This document shows, in pieces, positions 54,390 to 61,934 of a stretch of DNA of 64,000 nucleotides. The DNA is from a candidate division KSB1 bacterium. Its GTDB lineage: Bacteria > Zhuqueibacterota > Zhuqueibacteria > Zhuqueibacterales > Zhuqueibacteraceae. Within the stretch, counting starts at the first letter, position 1. Every line of letters starts with the position of its first letter. The stretch is from contig JAPDPX010000007.1 in the NCBI GenBank assembly GCA_034506255.1, positions 248,001 through 312,000 of the forward strand, read 5' to 3'. Under the pieces are notes generated by a model. It made no database searches. It was not told the origin of the DNA and was given only the letters and a program-made list of their open reading frames with translations. The translations under genes were made by a program, and so were the position numbers.

Positions 54390-55355
54390 ATGCCAAACAA
54401 ATCTTTCACAGGCTGCAAGATGGCGCCGACTGAACAACGCTCACGCAGAGACGCGGAGACGCAGAGGTTGCGCAAAGAAAAGTCTGGCGTGTTCTCTGCG
54501 TCTCTGCGTCTTTGCGTGATCATTCTTTTGCCGTTGTTTCCAAACTTGGCGCACGCCCAGTTTTGGGATCCCAACACCAGTTTGATTCTCAGCACGCTGC
54601 GCGAGATTTCGGTGAAGCACAATCTCGGGCTGGAGGAACAGCGCCGGCAAACGGCGCAACTGGTGCAGCAGCTCAAGCAATTCTACGACACCTACACCCT
54701 GCTGCGTCAAGATCTCGAATTCACCCAGAGCCTGTACAATGACATGCGTGCCATCGAGAATTTGGATTTGAGCAATTCCTACGCGATCTCGAATTTCATC
54801 ATCAACGGCGACCGCCTGAACTATTGGCTGCCAGGGACCACCACCGACCTTTCCCAGTCGGCGCTGGGGGTGGAATCGCTGATCGGCAATGCGCGGGAGC
54901 TGGAGCGCACCTACAACAGCTTCGCGCTGTCCACGCAGCAAGAGGAGATTCCCACGGATCTCGAGGTGCGGCGGCACAATGCGCTGCTGGGACAGGAGGC
55001 CTTTGCCAAGGCACTGCTGGAGTATGCCATGAAGAGCCAGGTGCTGGCGAAAACCTACGACTCGATGGCAGTGGAGCTGCAGCAACAGGTGATCAACAAC
55101 AAAAACAAATTCACCGAGGCCGAACGCACGCAACTCCTGCTGGAGGCGGTGAAGCTGCGCGAGTTCTCCAACTCCTACTATGAAAAATATCTGAAGTATT
55201 CGGAGGAGGCGCACACCAACGAGCTGGGCCTGTTCGACCGCAAGCTGGATTTTCTCAGCAGGAAAATCGACTGGCAGACGCTCAAGTCGCAGGTGAACAA
55301 GACTTCAAAAATTCGCTATGGTTTTTTTGACATTGGCAGCACGCGTTCGCAGTAA
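54390..55355 (+). CDS. VirB5/TrbJ-like secreted coiled-coil protein, N-terminus derived from a repeat
   Basis: About 270 mature residues after a signal ending LPLFPNLAHA/Q. The mature part is mainly helical coiled coil (LEEQRRQTAQLVQQLKQFYD, AVELQQQVINNKNKFTEAER), as in TrbJ/VirB5 proteins that sit at the pilus tip. Position before the VirB6-like gene fits. The first 42 codons from the ATG at 54390 lie in a palindromic repeat and read RRDAETQRLRKEK...FSASLRLCV, a peptide known as the translation of a widespread spacer repeat. The true start may instead be the GTG at 54516, within the repeat's right arm. Either way the repeat provides the start region. ATG at 54420 is another option. Confidence 0.7.
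   Translation: MPNKSFTGCKMAPTEQRSRRDAETQRLRKEKSGVFSASLRLCVIILLPLFPNLAHAQFWDPNTSLILSTLREISVKHNLGLEEQRRQTAQLVQQLKQFYDTYTLLRQDLEFTQSLYNDMRAIENLDLSNSYAISNFIINGDRLNYWLPGTTTDLSQSALGVESLIGNARELERTYNSFALSTQQEEIPTDLEVRRHNALLGQEAFAKALLEYAMKSQVLAKTYDSMAVELQQQVINNKNKFTEAERTQLLLEAVKLREFSNSYYEKYLKYSEEAHTNELGLFDRKLDFLSRKIDWQTLKSQVNKTSKIRYGFFDIGSTRSQ
54441..54519. repeat. CGCAGAGACGC inverted repeat inside the VirB5-like reading frame
   Basis: The left arm 54441-54466 (TCACGCAGAGACGCGGAGAC...) and the right arm 54494-54519 (...CTCTGCGTCTTTGCGTGA) are inverted copies with 24 of 26 matches, around a 27-base loop. The family is common in spacers of many bacteria. Confidence 0.85.
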
Positions 55356-55537
55356 GTTGCTGGTTGCGCGTGCGGCCGGGTTGAGCCGCGGTTACAGGGT
55401 GGCTTTCTCCCGGTTGCACGCCACGGCCGGCGCGCGACAGGGCAGGTCGGGCGTTGGGAATCCTGTTCTTCGAAATCCAGGAAGCAGGTGAAGCAATAAT
55501 CTCGAGGGCGCCCCTTGAGAGGGCGAAGGCATCCATT

Positions 55538-56545
55538 ATGCTCGAAATCTTTTTCAGTCCGGTTTTTTTCGAATCCGTCCACCAGCTCGTGGATTACATC
55601 GTCACGATAGCGACCTATATTTTCACGGTCGGCATGATTTTCTACTTTCTGGCGGTGGTGCTGCGCATGAGCAGCGGCCAGGAGGGCGGGGATCCCTTTT
55701 ATCACCTGCTGTTCATCGCTTTCAGCGCCATCGGGCTGGCGACCTACAAGATCTGGGCGGTGTGGCTGGGCAAGCTGTTCGTGCTGCTGGCGCGCGCGAT
55801 TTTCGACCTGGAGTCGGACAATCTCATGACGGAATATCTCGGCGCTTTTTTTGGCGACGGCAACGGCGGCGTGAAACTGTCGCTGTTCAACATTTTCAGC
55901 CTGGAGTCGCTGTCTTCGCTGTCGTACCTGCTGGTGATGGTGGTTTATGAGATTTTCATGATCATCCAGGTGCTGGTGCAGATTTTCTTCTATCTGCTCG
56001 GACCGGTGGCGATCGTGCTCTCGCTGTTCCCGCAGTTTCATGATGTCTTCAAGATCTGGCTTTCGAATTTCTGCTCGGTGAATTTCTGGTCGGTGTTGGT
56101 GGCGATTTTGTTTCGCCTGGTGAAGACCATCACCAGTGCCAGTGCGTTTCAACAGGCGGTGGCCGCGGGCGACAAGGGGGTCTTGTGGGACACCTTTATT
56201 TTGGGCGTGCTGATTGCGATCACCATCGTGTTGATTCCCAAACTCTCGGCGGGCATCTTCAAGCTGGCCTCGGCGAGCGCGGATCTCGGCAGCTACGGCA
56301 CGGGCTTGACCGCCGGCCTGGTGATTTCGACGGTGTGGAAGAACGTCAAGGCATACACCAGCAACATCAGCCACAATGTGGCGACGCGCACCGGGGATAC
56401 CATCATCACCGGTGCGCAGACCCTGGCCAGCAGCCCGGCGGCGCAGGCGGCACAAGCCGCGGCGGCGGCAATGGTGCAGCCAGAATCGCCGGTGGCGACG
56501 TGGCCGTTTGCCGGGTCGCGGCAACCGGCGGGCAACCTTGGCTAG
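55538..56545 (+). CDS. VirB6/TrbL-like polytopic membrane protein
   Basis: A 335-residue inner-membrane protein with about six spans (YIVTIATYIFTVGMIFYFLA, LLVMVVYEIFMIIQVLVQIF, FYLLGPVAIVLSLFPQFHDV, FILGVLIAITIVLIPKL). The segment LLGPVAIVLSLFPQF then FKIWLSNFCSVNFWSVLV resembles the conserved central loop and Trp region of VirB6/TrbL and of TraJ from Bacteroidota. The C-terminal 80 residues are soluble and Ala-rich. I place the start at the ATG at 55538, after GAGAGGGCGAAGG; the frame upstream reads into non-coding sequence. It probably forms part of the channel across the inner membrane. Confidence 0.8.
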   Translation: MLEIFFSPVFFESVHQLVDYIVTIATYIFTVGMIFYFLAVVLRMSSGQEGGDPFYHLLFIAFSAIGLATYKIWAVWLGKLFVLLARAIFDLESDNLMTEYLGAFFGDGNGGVKLSLFNIFSLESLSSLSYLLVMVVYEIFMIIQVLVQIFFYLLGPVAIVLSLFPQFHDVFKIWLSNFCSVNFWSVLVAILFRLVKTITSASAFQQAVAAGDKGVLWDTFILGVLIAITIVLIPKLSAGIFKLASASADLGSYGTGLTAGLVISTVWKNVKAYTSNISHNVATRTGDTIITGAQTLASSPAAQAAQAAAAAMVQPESPVATWPFAGSRQPAGNLG

Positions 56546-56760
56546 CCGGATGCGGGCCGCTTCGCCGGTTTTTTTGTTTCCAACTCCGGCGGGTAAAGCG
56601 TTTGTGATTTTGCCGGAACCGCGCAAGAGAGCCGATGGTTACATTCGCGCGGCCTCCGGTTGATTTTAGTGCAATTCATTGGCGTCATGTTGTGACATCA
56701 CAACCAACAACAGGCATCTGACAGGCACGCTTTCAGTCATCCAATTCTTCGAGATGCGCC

Positions 56761-57339
56761 ATGCGTCCCACTCCCGAGTATTACGAATTCTATGGCGAGC
56801 TGATCAAGAGCAACATTTTTCTCAAGCGACTGGTGCTGCTGCTGGTGGGCGTGAATCTCGGATTGGCTTTCCTGGCCTATTTGGGTTTCACGCGGCCGGT
56901 GCAGACGTTTCTGGTCAAGGAGGGCTATGCCTATGCCACCACGCCCTACGGCGAGGCGCGCTCGGTGCATGAGGTGCGGCAGTTTGCCCTGACCTTTGCC
57001 AAAAATCTGCTGGAATTCAACCGCGAGAATTTCAACGAGCACATCAAAACCGCGCTGCAGATGTGTTCGACCGAGCTGGAGGTGTTGATGTACAACACCA
57101 TCAAAACTTCGGAGATTCCCAAAATCGTGCAGAACACGCCGGGCACGGTGAAGTTCAATGTCGAGGAGATCCGGGTGTCGCAGGGCGATCCGTTCAGCGC
57201 GTATGTTGCGGGCCAGCAGGTCTTTCCCGGCCAGCCGCCGATTCCCCTGCGCTTCACCCTGACCATCAATGTCGTCAATCGCACGGAATCGAATCCTTTT
57301 GGCCTTCGCATCATCAATTACACACAAGAAAAAACATGA
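56761..57339 (+). CDS. VirB8/TraE-like inner-membrane assembly factor
   Basis: A 192-residue protein: short cytoplasmic N-terminus, one membrane span at about 22-44 (LKRLVLLLVGVNLGLAFLAY), and a periplasmic alpha/beta domain. EVRQFALTFAKNLLEFNREN and LEVLMYNTIKTSEIPKIVQN resemble the VirB8/TraE/TraK fold, which dimerises and bridges VirB6, B9 and B10. The length is that of F-type TraE. Its stop overlaps the start of the VirB9-like gene in ATGA, so the two are translationally coupled. The call rests on topology, motif likeness and gene order. Confidence 0.78.
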   Translation: MRPTPEYYEFYGELIKSNIFLKRLVLLLVGVNLGLAFLAYLGFTRPVQTFLVKEGYAYATTPYGEARSVHEVRQFALTFAKNLLEFNRENFNEHIKTALQMCSTELEVLMYNTIKTSEIPKIVQNTPGTVKFNVEEIRVSQGDPFSAYVAGQQVFPGQPPIPLRFTLTINVVNRTESNPFGLRIINYTQEKT

Positions 57340-58184
57340 AAACGCTCAATTTTTTTGCCGCCGTGCTGTGCCTGCTGGCGCAGGCTGCAACCGCGCAGGC
57401 ACCGAGCGCGGTGCGCGTCAAGCCGGGTTTTGCCACGGTGATCGTGTGCCCGGTGCCGCCGGAGCTGGTGACCGTGGGCAATCCCGAGCAGTTCACCACC
57501 CAAAGCGCGGGCAATTACATCCTGGTCAAGCCGGTGGTCAGCCAGGGCAGCACGAACATGTTCATCAAGGCGGGGCCGGACTCCTACAATTTGCTGTTGC
57601 AAGTTTCCGACCGGCCGGATTTGGAGGTGCGGCTGCAACCCACGGCGCCGGCCGCGAGCATGCCCGCCGGGGGCAAAAACGGCAGCTCGCACCCCGGCGA
57701 AGCAACGGGAAACGCGGCGGCGAAAAGTGCCGCGGCGAAATCGCCGAACTTGAAAGACCTCTCGCCGAAGAGCCGGGCGCTGCTGGCCTCCTATCTCAAG
57801 ACGCCGCGACCATATACCTACAGCATGGTCAACTCGGGCGTGATCTTCGCGGTCGATCACATGGCGATGATCGAGGAAAAGCTGTTCGTGATCGGCACGC
57901 TGGTGAACAATTCACGCATTCCCTATGACATCGGTTTCGTGCGTTTTCGTCTGGTCGAAAATGCGCGCTCGCTGTTGTTCTTCAAAAAACGGGTCAAGGA
58001 AGAGGAGCTGGAGCCGCTGCAGGAGGCCTATACCGCGCGCGTCGAGCCGAACAGCAGCACGCGTATGCTGTTCGTCTTCGACAAGCACGGTTTCAGCGAC
58101 CGCAGCGATATCGAGATCAAATGCACCGAGGAGAGCGGCCGGCGTGATCTGGTGCTGCGGGTGCCCGGATCATTTGTCGAATAA
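57336..58184 (+). CDS. VirB9/TrbG/TraK-like outer-membrane complex protein
   Basis: A 282-residue periplasmic protein with signal peptide (FFAAVLCLLAQAATAQ). The N-terminal domain reads VKPGFATVIVCPVPPELVTV and YILVKPVVSQGSTNMFIKAG, the pattern of VirB9/TraK/TraN N-domains. A low-complexity Ala/Ser/Lys linker (residues 100-145) precedes the beta-rich C-terminal domain (YTYSMVNSGVIFAVDHMAMI, LFVIGTLVNNSRIPYDIGFV), where VirB9 contacts the VirB7 lipoprotein and VirB10. Starts at the ATG overlapping the VirB8-like stop. Good agreement of order and pattern. Confidence 0.8.
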   Translation: MKTLNFFAAVLCLLAQAATAQAPSAVRVKPGFATVIVCPVPPELVTVGNPEQFTTQSAGNYILVKPVVSQGSTNMFIKAGPDSYNLLLQVSDRPDLEVRLQPTAPAASMPAGGKNGSSHPGEATGNAAAKSAAAKSPNLKDLSPKSRALLASYLKTPRPYTYSMVNSGVIFAVDHMAMIEEKLFVIGTLVNNSRIPYDIGFVRFRLVENARSLLFFKKRVKEEELEPLQEAYTARVEPNSSTRMLFVFDKHGFSDRSDIEIKCTEESGRRDLVLRVPGSFVE

Positions 58185-58267
58185 GCCGGCAAGCGTGCCG
58201 CCAGGTCATGGGCCGCGGTGCGCGACGGCAACATCAGGCGGTGAAAAATACCCAGTGGAGAGATACG

Positions 58268-59188
58268 GTGAATCTGGAAAGAATATTTTTCGAGACCCGC
58301 CAGGGCCGGCGCCGGCTGAAGCCGCAGATGGCGATGCTGGCGAGCGTGGCGGGTTTCATCATATTCGTGCTGTTCGTGCTGGCGCTCTATCAGCGCAATG
58401 CCGCGAGCAAGCCGAAGCTGGTGACGCCGTTTGCGGCGCGGCCAAAGCTGCCGCAACAGCAGCTCAACTATGACATCATCAAGCTCGATACGATTTCCCT
58501 GGGCGATTACTACAAACCCAGTGAGCCGCCGGCCATCATCCCGACAAGCCGGCCGGAGGAACGCACCGAGGTGCCGGCCCCGCAACGCGGGCAAACGCCA
58601 CCGGCCGCCGCAGCGGCAAAACGAACCGCGCCTGCGGCCGCGCCCGCCACGCAGGAATTTCCCAGCGCCCCACTGCCCGTGCCGGCCAGCGGCCGCAGCA
58701 TGATCGTGCACAGCACGCTGGAGTCGAATCAACTTTCGACCACGAGTGCGCTGGGCCTGCAGTCGGTTTTGCTCAAGGTCATGTTGCCGGATCAGACGCC
58801 GGTGACGAACAACAGCCTGGTGCTGGCGCGGGTGATCAGCGAGGGCCGCTGGGGCAGCATCGAGATTCCGCGGCGGGCGCAATTGCTGGGTGTGGCGACC
58901 TTGCAAAACAACCGGGTGGAGATCCAATTTCGGGAAATACGCATCAATGGCGTGACACGCTCCTGCAGCGGCCGCGCCTATGATCTCAAGCGGCTGCCCG
59001 GCATTCCCTACACCCCGCTCGATGACAAAACCCGCAAAGTGGTTTTGGACGAATTGCGCAGCCTGGCCTCCGGCATTCCCATTGTCGGACGCTACGCTGC
59101 CGATCAGGAAGTTACGCCGTTCAATCAGGAAGTCACCACCTTGGAGGAGGGTTTGGAGTTCTATGCGCAGATTACCAACATTTTCTGA
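58268..59188 (+). CDS. VirB10/TrbI/TraM-like protein
   Basis: A 306-residue bitopic protein: one inner-membrane helix at about 22-42 (MLASVAGFIIFVLFVLALYQ), a Pro/Ala-rich periplasmic linker (residues 60-140), and a C-terminal beta domain (SVLLKVMLPDQTPVTNNSLV, GSIEIPRRAQLLGVATLQNN) like the VirB10/TraM core that forms the outer-membrane ring. It starts at a GTG after GGAGAG; it is shorter than VirB10 of Agrobacterium (about 380). The last 26 bases overlap the next gene, the PKD lipoprotein, so both are likely co-translated. Confidence 0.78.
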   Translation: MNLERIFFETRQGRRRLKPQMAMLASVAGFIIFVLFVLALYQRNAASKPKLVTPFAARPKLPQQQLNYDIIKLDTISLGDYYKPSEPPAIIPTSRPEERTEVPAPQRGQTPPAAAAAKRTAPAAAPATQEFPSAPLPVPASGRSMIVHSTLESNQLSTTSALGLQSVLLKVMLPDQTPVTNNSLVLARVISEGRWGSIEIPRRAQLLGVATLQNNRVEIQFREIRINGVTRSCSGRAYDLKRLPGIPYTPLDDKTRKVVLDELRSLASGIPIVGRYAADQEVTPFNQEVTTLEEGLEFYAQITNIF

Positions 59189-60485
59189 ACGCCGTGTGCA
59201 AAGCGGTCACGGGCTGGCGCTGGTGGCGGCAGGCTTGCTGGCACTCGGCAGCCTGTGGTCGTGTGAATCGCACAAGGATCCGTTTTCAGCCGGCAACACG
59301 GCACCGGTGATTCGCAATTTTGCCTTCAAGCCGGATGTGACGCTGCCGGATGCGCGGCTGCGGGCCAGCGGCGATTCGTTGAAATACCGGGCAGGCGAGG
59401 CCTATGCCATCGCGCTGCAATACGAAGATGCGGAATTGCGGAACAAGAACCGCCCGCTGCGCGCCAGCTTCAAATTTCTGGCGGGCAGCGGCCGGCTGGT
59501 GAGCACCCACTTCAGCAATCCGGGCGCGGATGGGCTGTCTTTCGATGTGCCCCCGCAGCTCAATGATGAAATTTTTCTGATCCCGGCGAAATCCGGCATC
59601 GTGGATTTGCAACTGCAGATCAGCGACGGGGTGAAGGATTCCGAAGTCAAGCTGGCGTCCACCACCTTCTTTGAGAATCTGAAGCCGCTGGTGCGCTTTC
59701 GTGTGCAGCTCGGCGGCCAGCAAAATCCGCCTTACGGGGTTGACTTTGATGCCAGCAGCAGCACCGACCGCGACGGCACCATCAGCGCCTATGTGTGGTC
59801 GTTCGGCGACAACAGCAGCCGGGTGACTTCGCGTTCGAGCACCATCCATCATGATTATTTGCGCTCGGGTTCGTACACCGTGCGACTGATCATCAGGGAT
59901 GAGGAGGGCGCAGCGGACAGTCTGGACCGGGTGGTGACCACTTTCAATCAACCGCCGGTGGCGGCGTTGAGCGTCACCCCCACCGTCGGCAGCGCGCCGC
60001 TGACGATCATTTACAATGCCCGGGGCAGCCGTGATGGCGACGGCGAGATCGTCGCATATGACATCACCTTTGGGGATGGCGGCAGCTCGCAGGCGGACAG
60101 CGGCTCCTACACCTATTTGCGCGACAGCCCGCCCAACTCGCCGTATGTCGTGCGCCTGACCGTGCGGGACAACGTGGGCGCCACCAGCAGTGAGACGGTG
60201 CCGGTAACCGTCGTCACGCCGCCGGTGGCGGATTTCATCTGGCGCGATTGTGATCTTGGCAACGTCACGTTCATTTCGACCAGCTACGATCCCAACGCGC
60301 CGCCGAATGATGCGATCGACAACTATGAGTGGGATTTTGGCGACGGCACCATGGAGAGCGGCGCCACGCTGTCAACGGTGCGCCACAGCTATGCCCGGAG
60401 TGGAGAGTATCCCGTGCAACTGCGGGTGCGAAACCGCAATGTGACCGGCGAGGTGATCAAACAAGTTAAAATCCCCTGCAATTGA
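59163..60485 (+). CDS. PKD-domain lipoprotein at the end of the type IV operon
   Basis: A 440-residue predicted lipoprotein: basic start, hydrophobic GLALVAAGLLALGSLWSC with lipobox Cys near residue 34, then an unassigned beta-rich region (residues 45-175) and three PKD domains (YVWSFGDNSS, YDITFGDGGSS, YEWDFGDGT). PKD domains are Ig-like, usually outside the cell, and mediate adhesion. The gene overlaps the VirB10-like gene by 26 bases. It lies where VirB7 or accessory lipoprotein genes are found in other systems, so it could anchor the outer ring or act as a surface adhesin. That role is inference; I know no standard type IV component with this design. Confidence 0.82.
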   Translation: MRRLPTFSERRVQSGHGLALVAAGLLALGSLWSCESHKDPFSAGNTAPVIRNFAFKPDVTLPDARLRASGDSLKYRAGEAYAIALQYEDAELRNKNRPLRASFKFLAGSGRLVSTHFSNPGADGLSFDVPPQLNDEIFLIPAKSGIVDLQLQISDGVKDSEVKLASTTFFENLKPLVRFRVQLGGQQNPPYGVDFDASSSTDRDGTISAYVWSFGDNSSRVTSRSSTIHHDYLRSGSYTVRLIIRDEEGAADSLDRVVTTFNQPPVAALSVTPTVGSAPLTIIYNARGSRDGDGEIVAYDITFGDGGSSQADSGSYTYLRDSPPNSPYVVRLTVRDNVGATSSETVPVTVVTPPVADFIWRDCDLGNVTFISTSYDPNAPPNDAIDNYEWDFGDGTMESGATLSTVRHSYARSGEYPVQLRVRNRNVTGEVIKQVKIPCN

Positions 60486-60529
60486 CCGGCTCCCGCCGAT
60501 CAGGCAACCCGCATGAGGAGAGGACAAGC

Positions 60530-61165
60530 ATGATGAGCTTTCATGGTGGTGCAATGCTGAAAAATCGTCCGGTCACAAGCGCGCGGCCGGCCGCGCCGCT
60601 CATGCCGCCGGTGTTGCGGGCGCGCGGGGCGTTGCGCGTTCCCACCCCCCGGTGCTTTCTGCCGGTGATTGTTGCGCTGCTGCTGTGCCTGCCGGCGGCG
60701 GGCCGTGCGCAGCCGAGCAAGTATTTTCACACCATTCATTCGAACGCGCTGGCGCTGCAATACGGCCGCACCGCCAAATTGACCTATGCCAACCAGATGA
60801 GCCGGCGCCAGCAGTTCAAACTGTTCGCGCTTTACATCGGCGACAAGTTCGACCTGGGCCGCGACCAGGTGCGCTCCAAAGTCTACAATGTGAATCTGCA
60901 GTTGCAATACCACCTGCTGCATCTGCAGCGGCTTTTCGTCAACGGCAGCCTGGGTGGCGGCGCCTATCATCTGCGCGCGCGCAACAGCCTCGACCAAAAG
61001 CACACCGAGACCAAGATCAATTTCGCCGGCGGCCTGCAGGGCGAGCTGTTCATTCAGGGCAGCCGGCTGGCGCTGGTGTTCGACTATGATGTGCTTTACC
61101 TGCGCTTCAGCGGCCTGTATGAGTTCGTGCACATTCCAACCGTCGGTTTGGCGCTGGTGTTTTGA
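60530..61165 (+). CDS. TraO-like outer-membrane beta-barrel protein
   Basis: A 211-residue protein. The first 60 residues are basic and Pro-rich and end in a signal peptide (FLPVIVALLLCLPAAGRAQ). The mature part (about 150 residues) shows alternating strands with aromatic ends (FKLFALYIGDKFDLG, VYNVNLQLQYHLLHLQRLFV, LALVFDYDVLYLRF) and ends in a final strand VGLALVF with terminal Phe, as in outer-membrane barrels. It resembles TraO of Bacteroidota conjugative elements in size and place. The start ATG follows GAGGAGAGGA. It is the last gene of the type IV locus. Confidence 0.7.
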   Translation: MMSFHGGAMLKNRPVTSARPAAPLMPPVLRARGALRVPTPRCFLPVIVALLLCLPAAGRAQPSKYFHTIHSNALALQYGRTAKLTYANQMSRRQQFKLFALYIGDKFDLGRDQVRSKVYNVNLQLQYHLLHLQRLFVNGSLGGGAYHLRARNSLDQKHTETKINFAGGLQGELFIQGSRLALVFDYDVLYLRFSGLYEFVHIPTVGLALVF

Positions 61166-61296
61166 GGGAAAACAACGCCTGCCTCCCCGGCCTCGCGATT
61201 TTAGTGCGGTGTTGGTGAACCAGCCTGCGAAAGTGGCAAAAAGAAAATCCAAAATTCAGGAATTTGCCATGTGCATTTGCACACCCATTACGATGA

Positions 61297-61346
61297 CAAT
61301 GTCTGCAGGCAGGCTGGAAGCCTGCGCTACGGTATGTTCGTGGTAA
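61297..61346 (-). repeat. Dispersed palindromic repeat, copy 5
   Basis: TGTCTGCAGGCAGGCTGGAA followed by GCCTGCGCTACGGTATGTTC. Its end matches 13460-13482 closely. GCAGGCTGGAAGCCTGC forms a short hairpin. Confidence 0.65.
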
Positions 61347-61744
61347 TTTTGATGGAAGCCGGGCGCGGCGTGACAATCACTCTATTTTCATCAAGACCAA
61401 TTTCCGGCGGCATGGGCGGACCGCGCAGCTTTTGCCATCGAGCAGCGGACGAATGTTGCTGCCGGAGAGCTCGAGCGGCCGATACTGCCCCATCCAGCCG
61501 GCATTGTCGGTGTCTTGCCCATCGCAGATTTTGACCGGAACAGGCCAGAGCGCCACGCGCCCCGACTTTGACTGCCATCCGCACTGAACAGCTTGCGGGA
61601 AATTGGCAGCGTTATCGCGCCATGGCCCCGGCCCGAGCCGTCGAAATTCCACCAGTGGAGAACAGTTTCGACACGCCAATGGTGAAGGTCGAAGCATATC
61701 CGCAAACCGGGGGAAAATGGTCTGGTTGATCAGTGCCAGCGTGC

Positions 61745-61775
61745 GTGCCCTCCGGGTTTGCAAGCCGGAGGGCAC
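61745..61775. repeat. Perfect 11-bp hairpin
   Basis: GTGCCCTCCGG and CCGGAGGGCAC around GTTTGCAAG, whose centre TTGCAA is itself a palindrome. There is no T run, so it is not a classic terminator. Confidence 0.5.
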
Positions 61776-61934
61776 GTGCAGCCAGCGTGATGGCCGGGCG
61801 CACTGGAAAAGCTGCCCGGCTTCGAGCTGTCCGTGTGCGATATTTTCGCCGGTGTGGCAGCGGCACTTGCTGCGGAAGAATTGATCAGGCCGAAAGGCAC
61901 CAGCCGCACCGCCCTCGCTCACTTTCCTCCCTCC

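Larger units (their letters stand above)
61166..61934. other. Convergent intergenic region, possibly with a decayed gene
   Basis: These 769 bases carry no intact gene. They include a dispersed repeat (61297-61346) and a perfect 11-bp hairpin (61745-61775). On the minus strand between 61705 and 61330, joining three frames gives a protein-like string (VETVLHWWNFDGSG, then VPVKICDGQDTDNAGWMG, then GPPMPPEIGLDENRVIV), which may be the remnant of a gene end. Confidence 0.4.
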
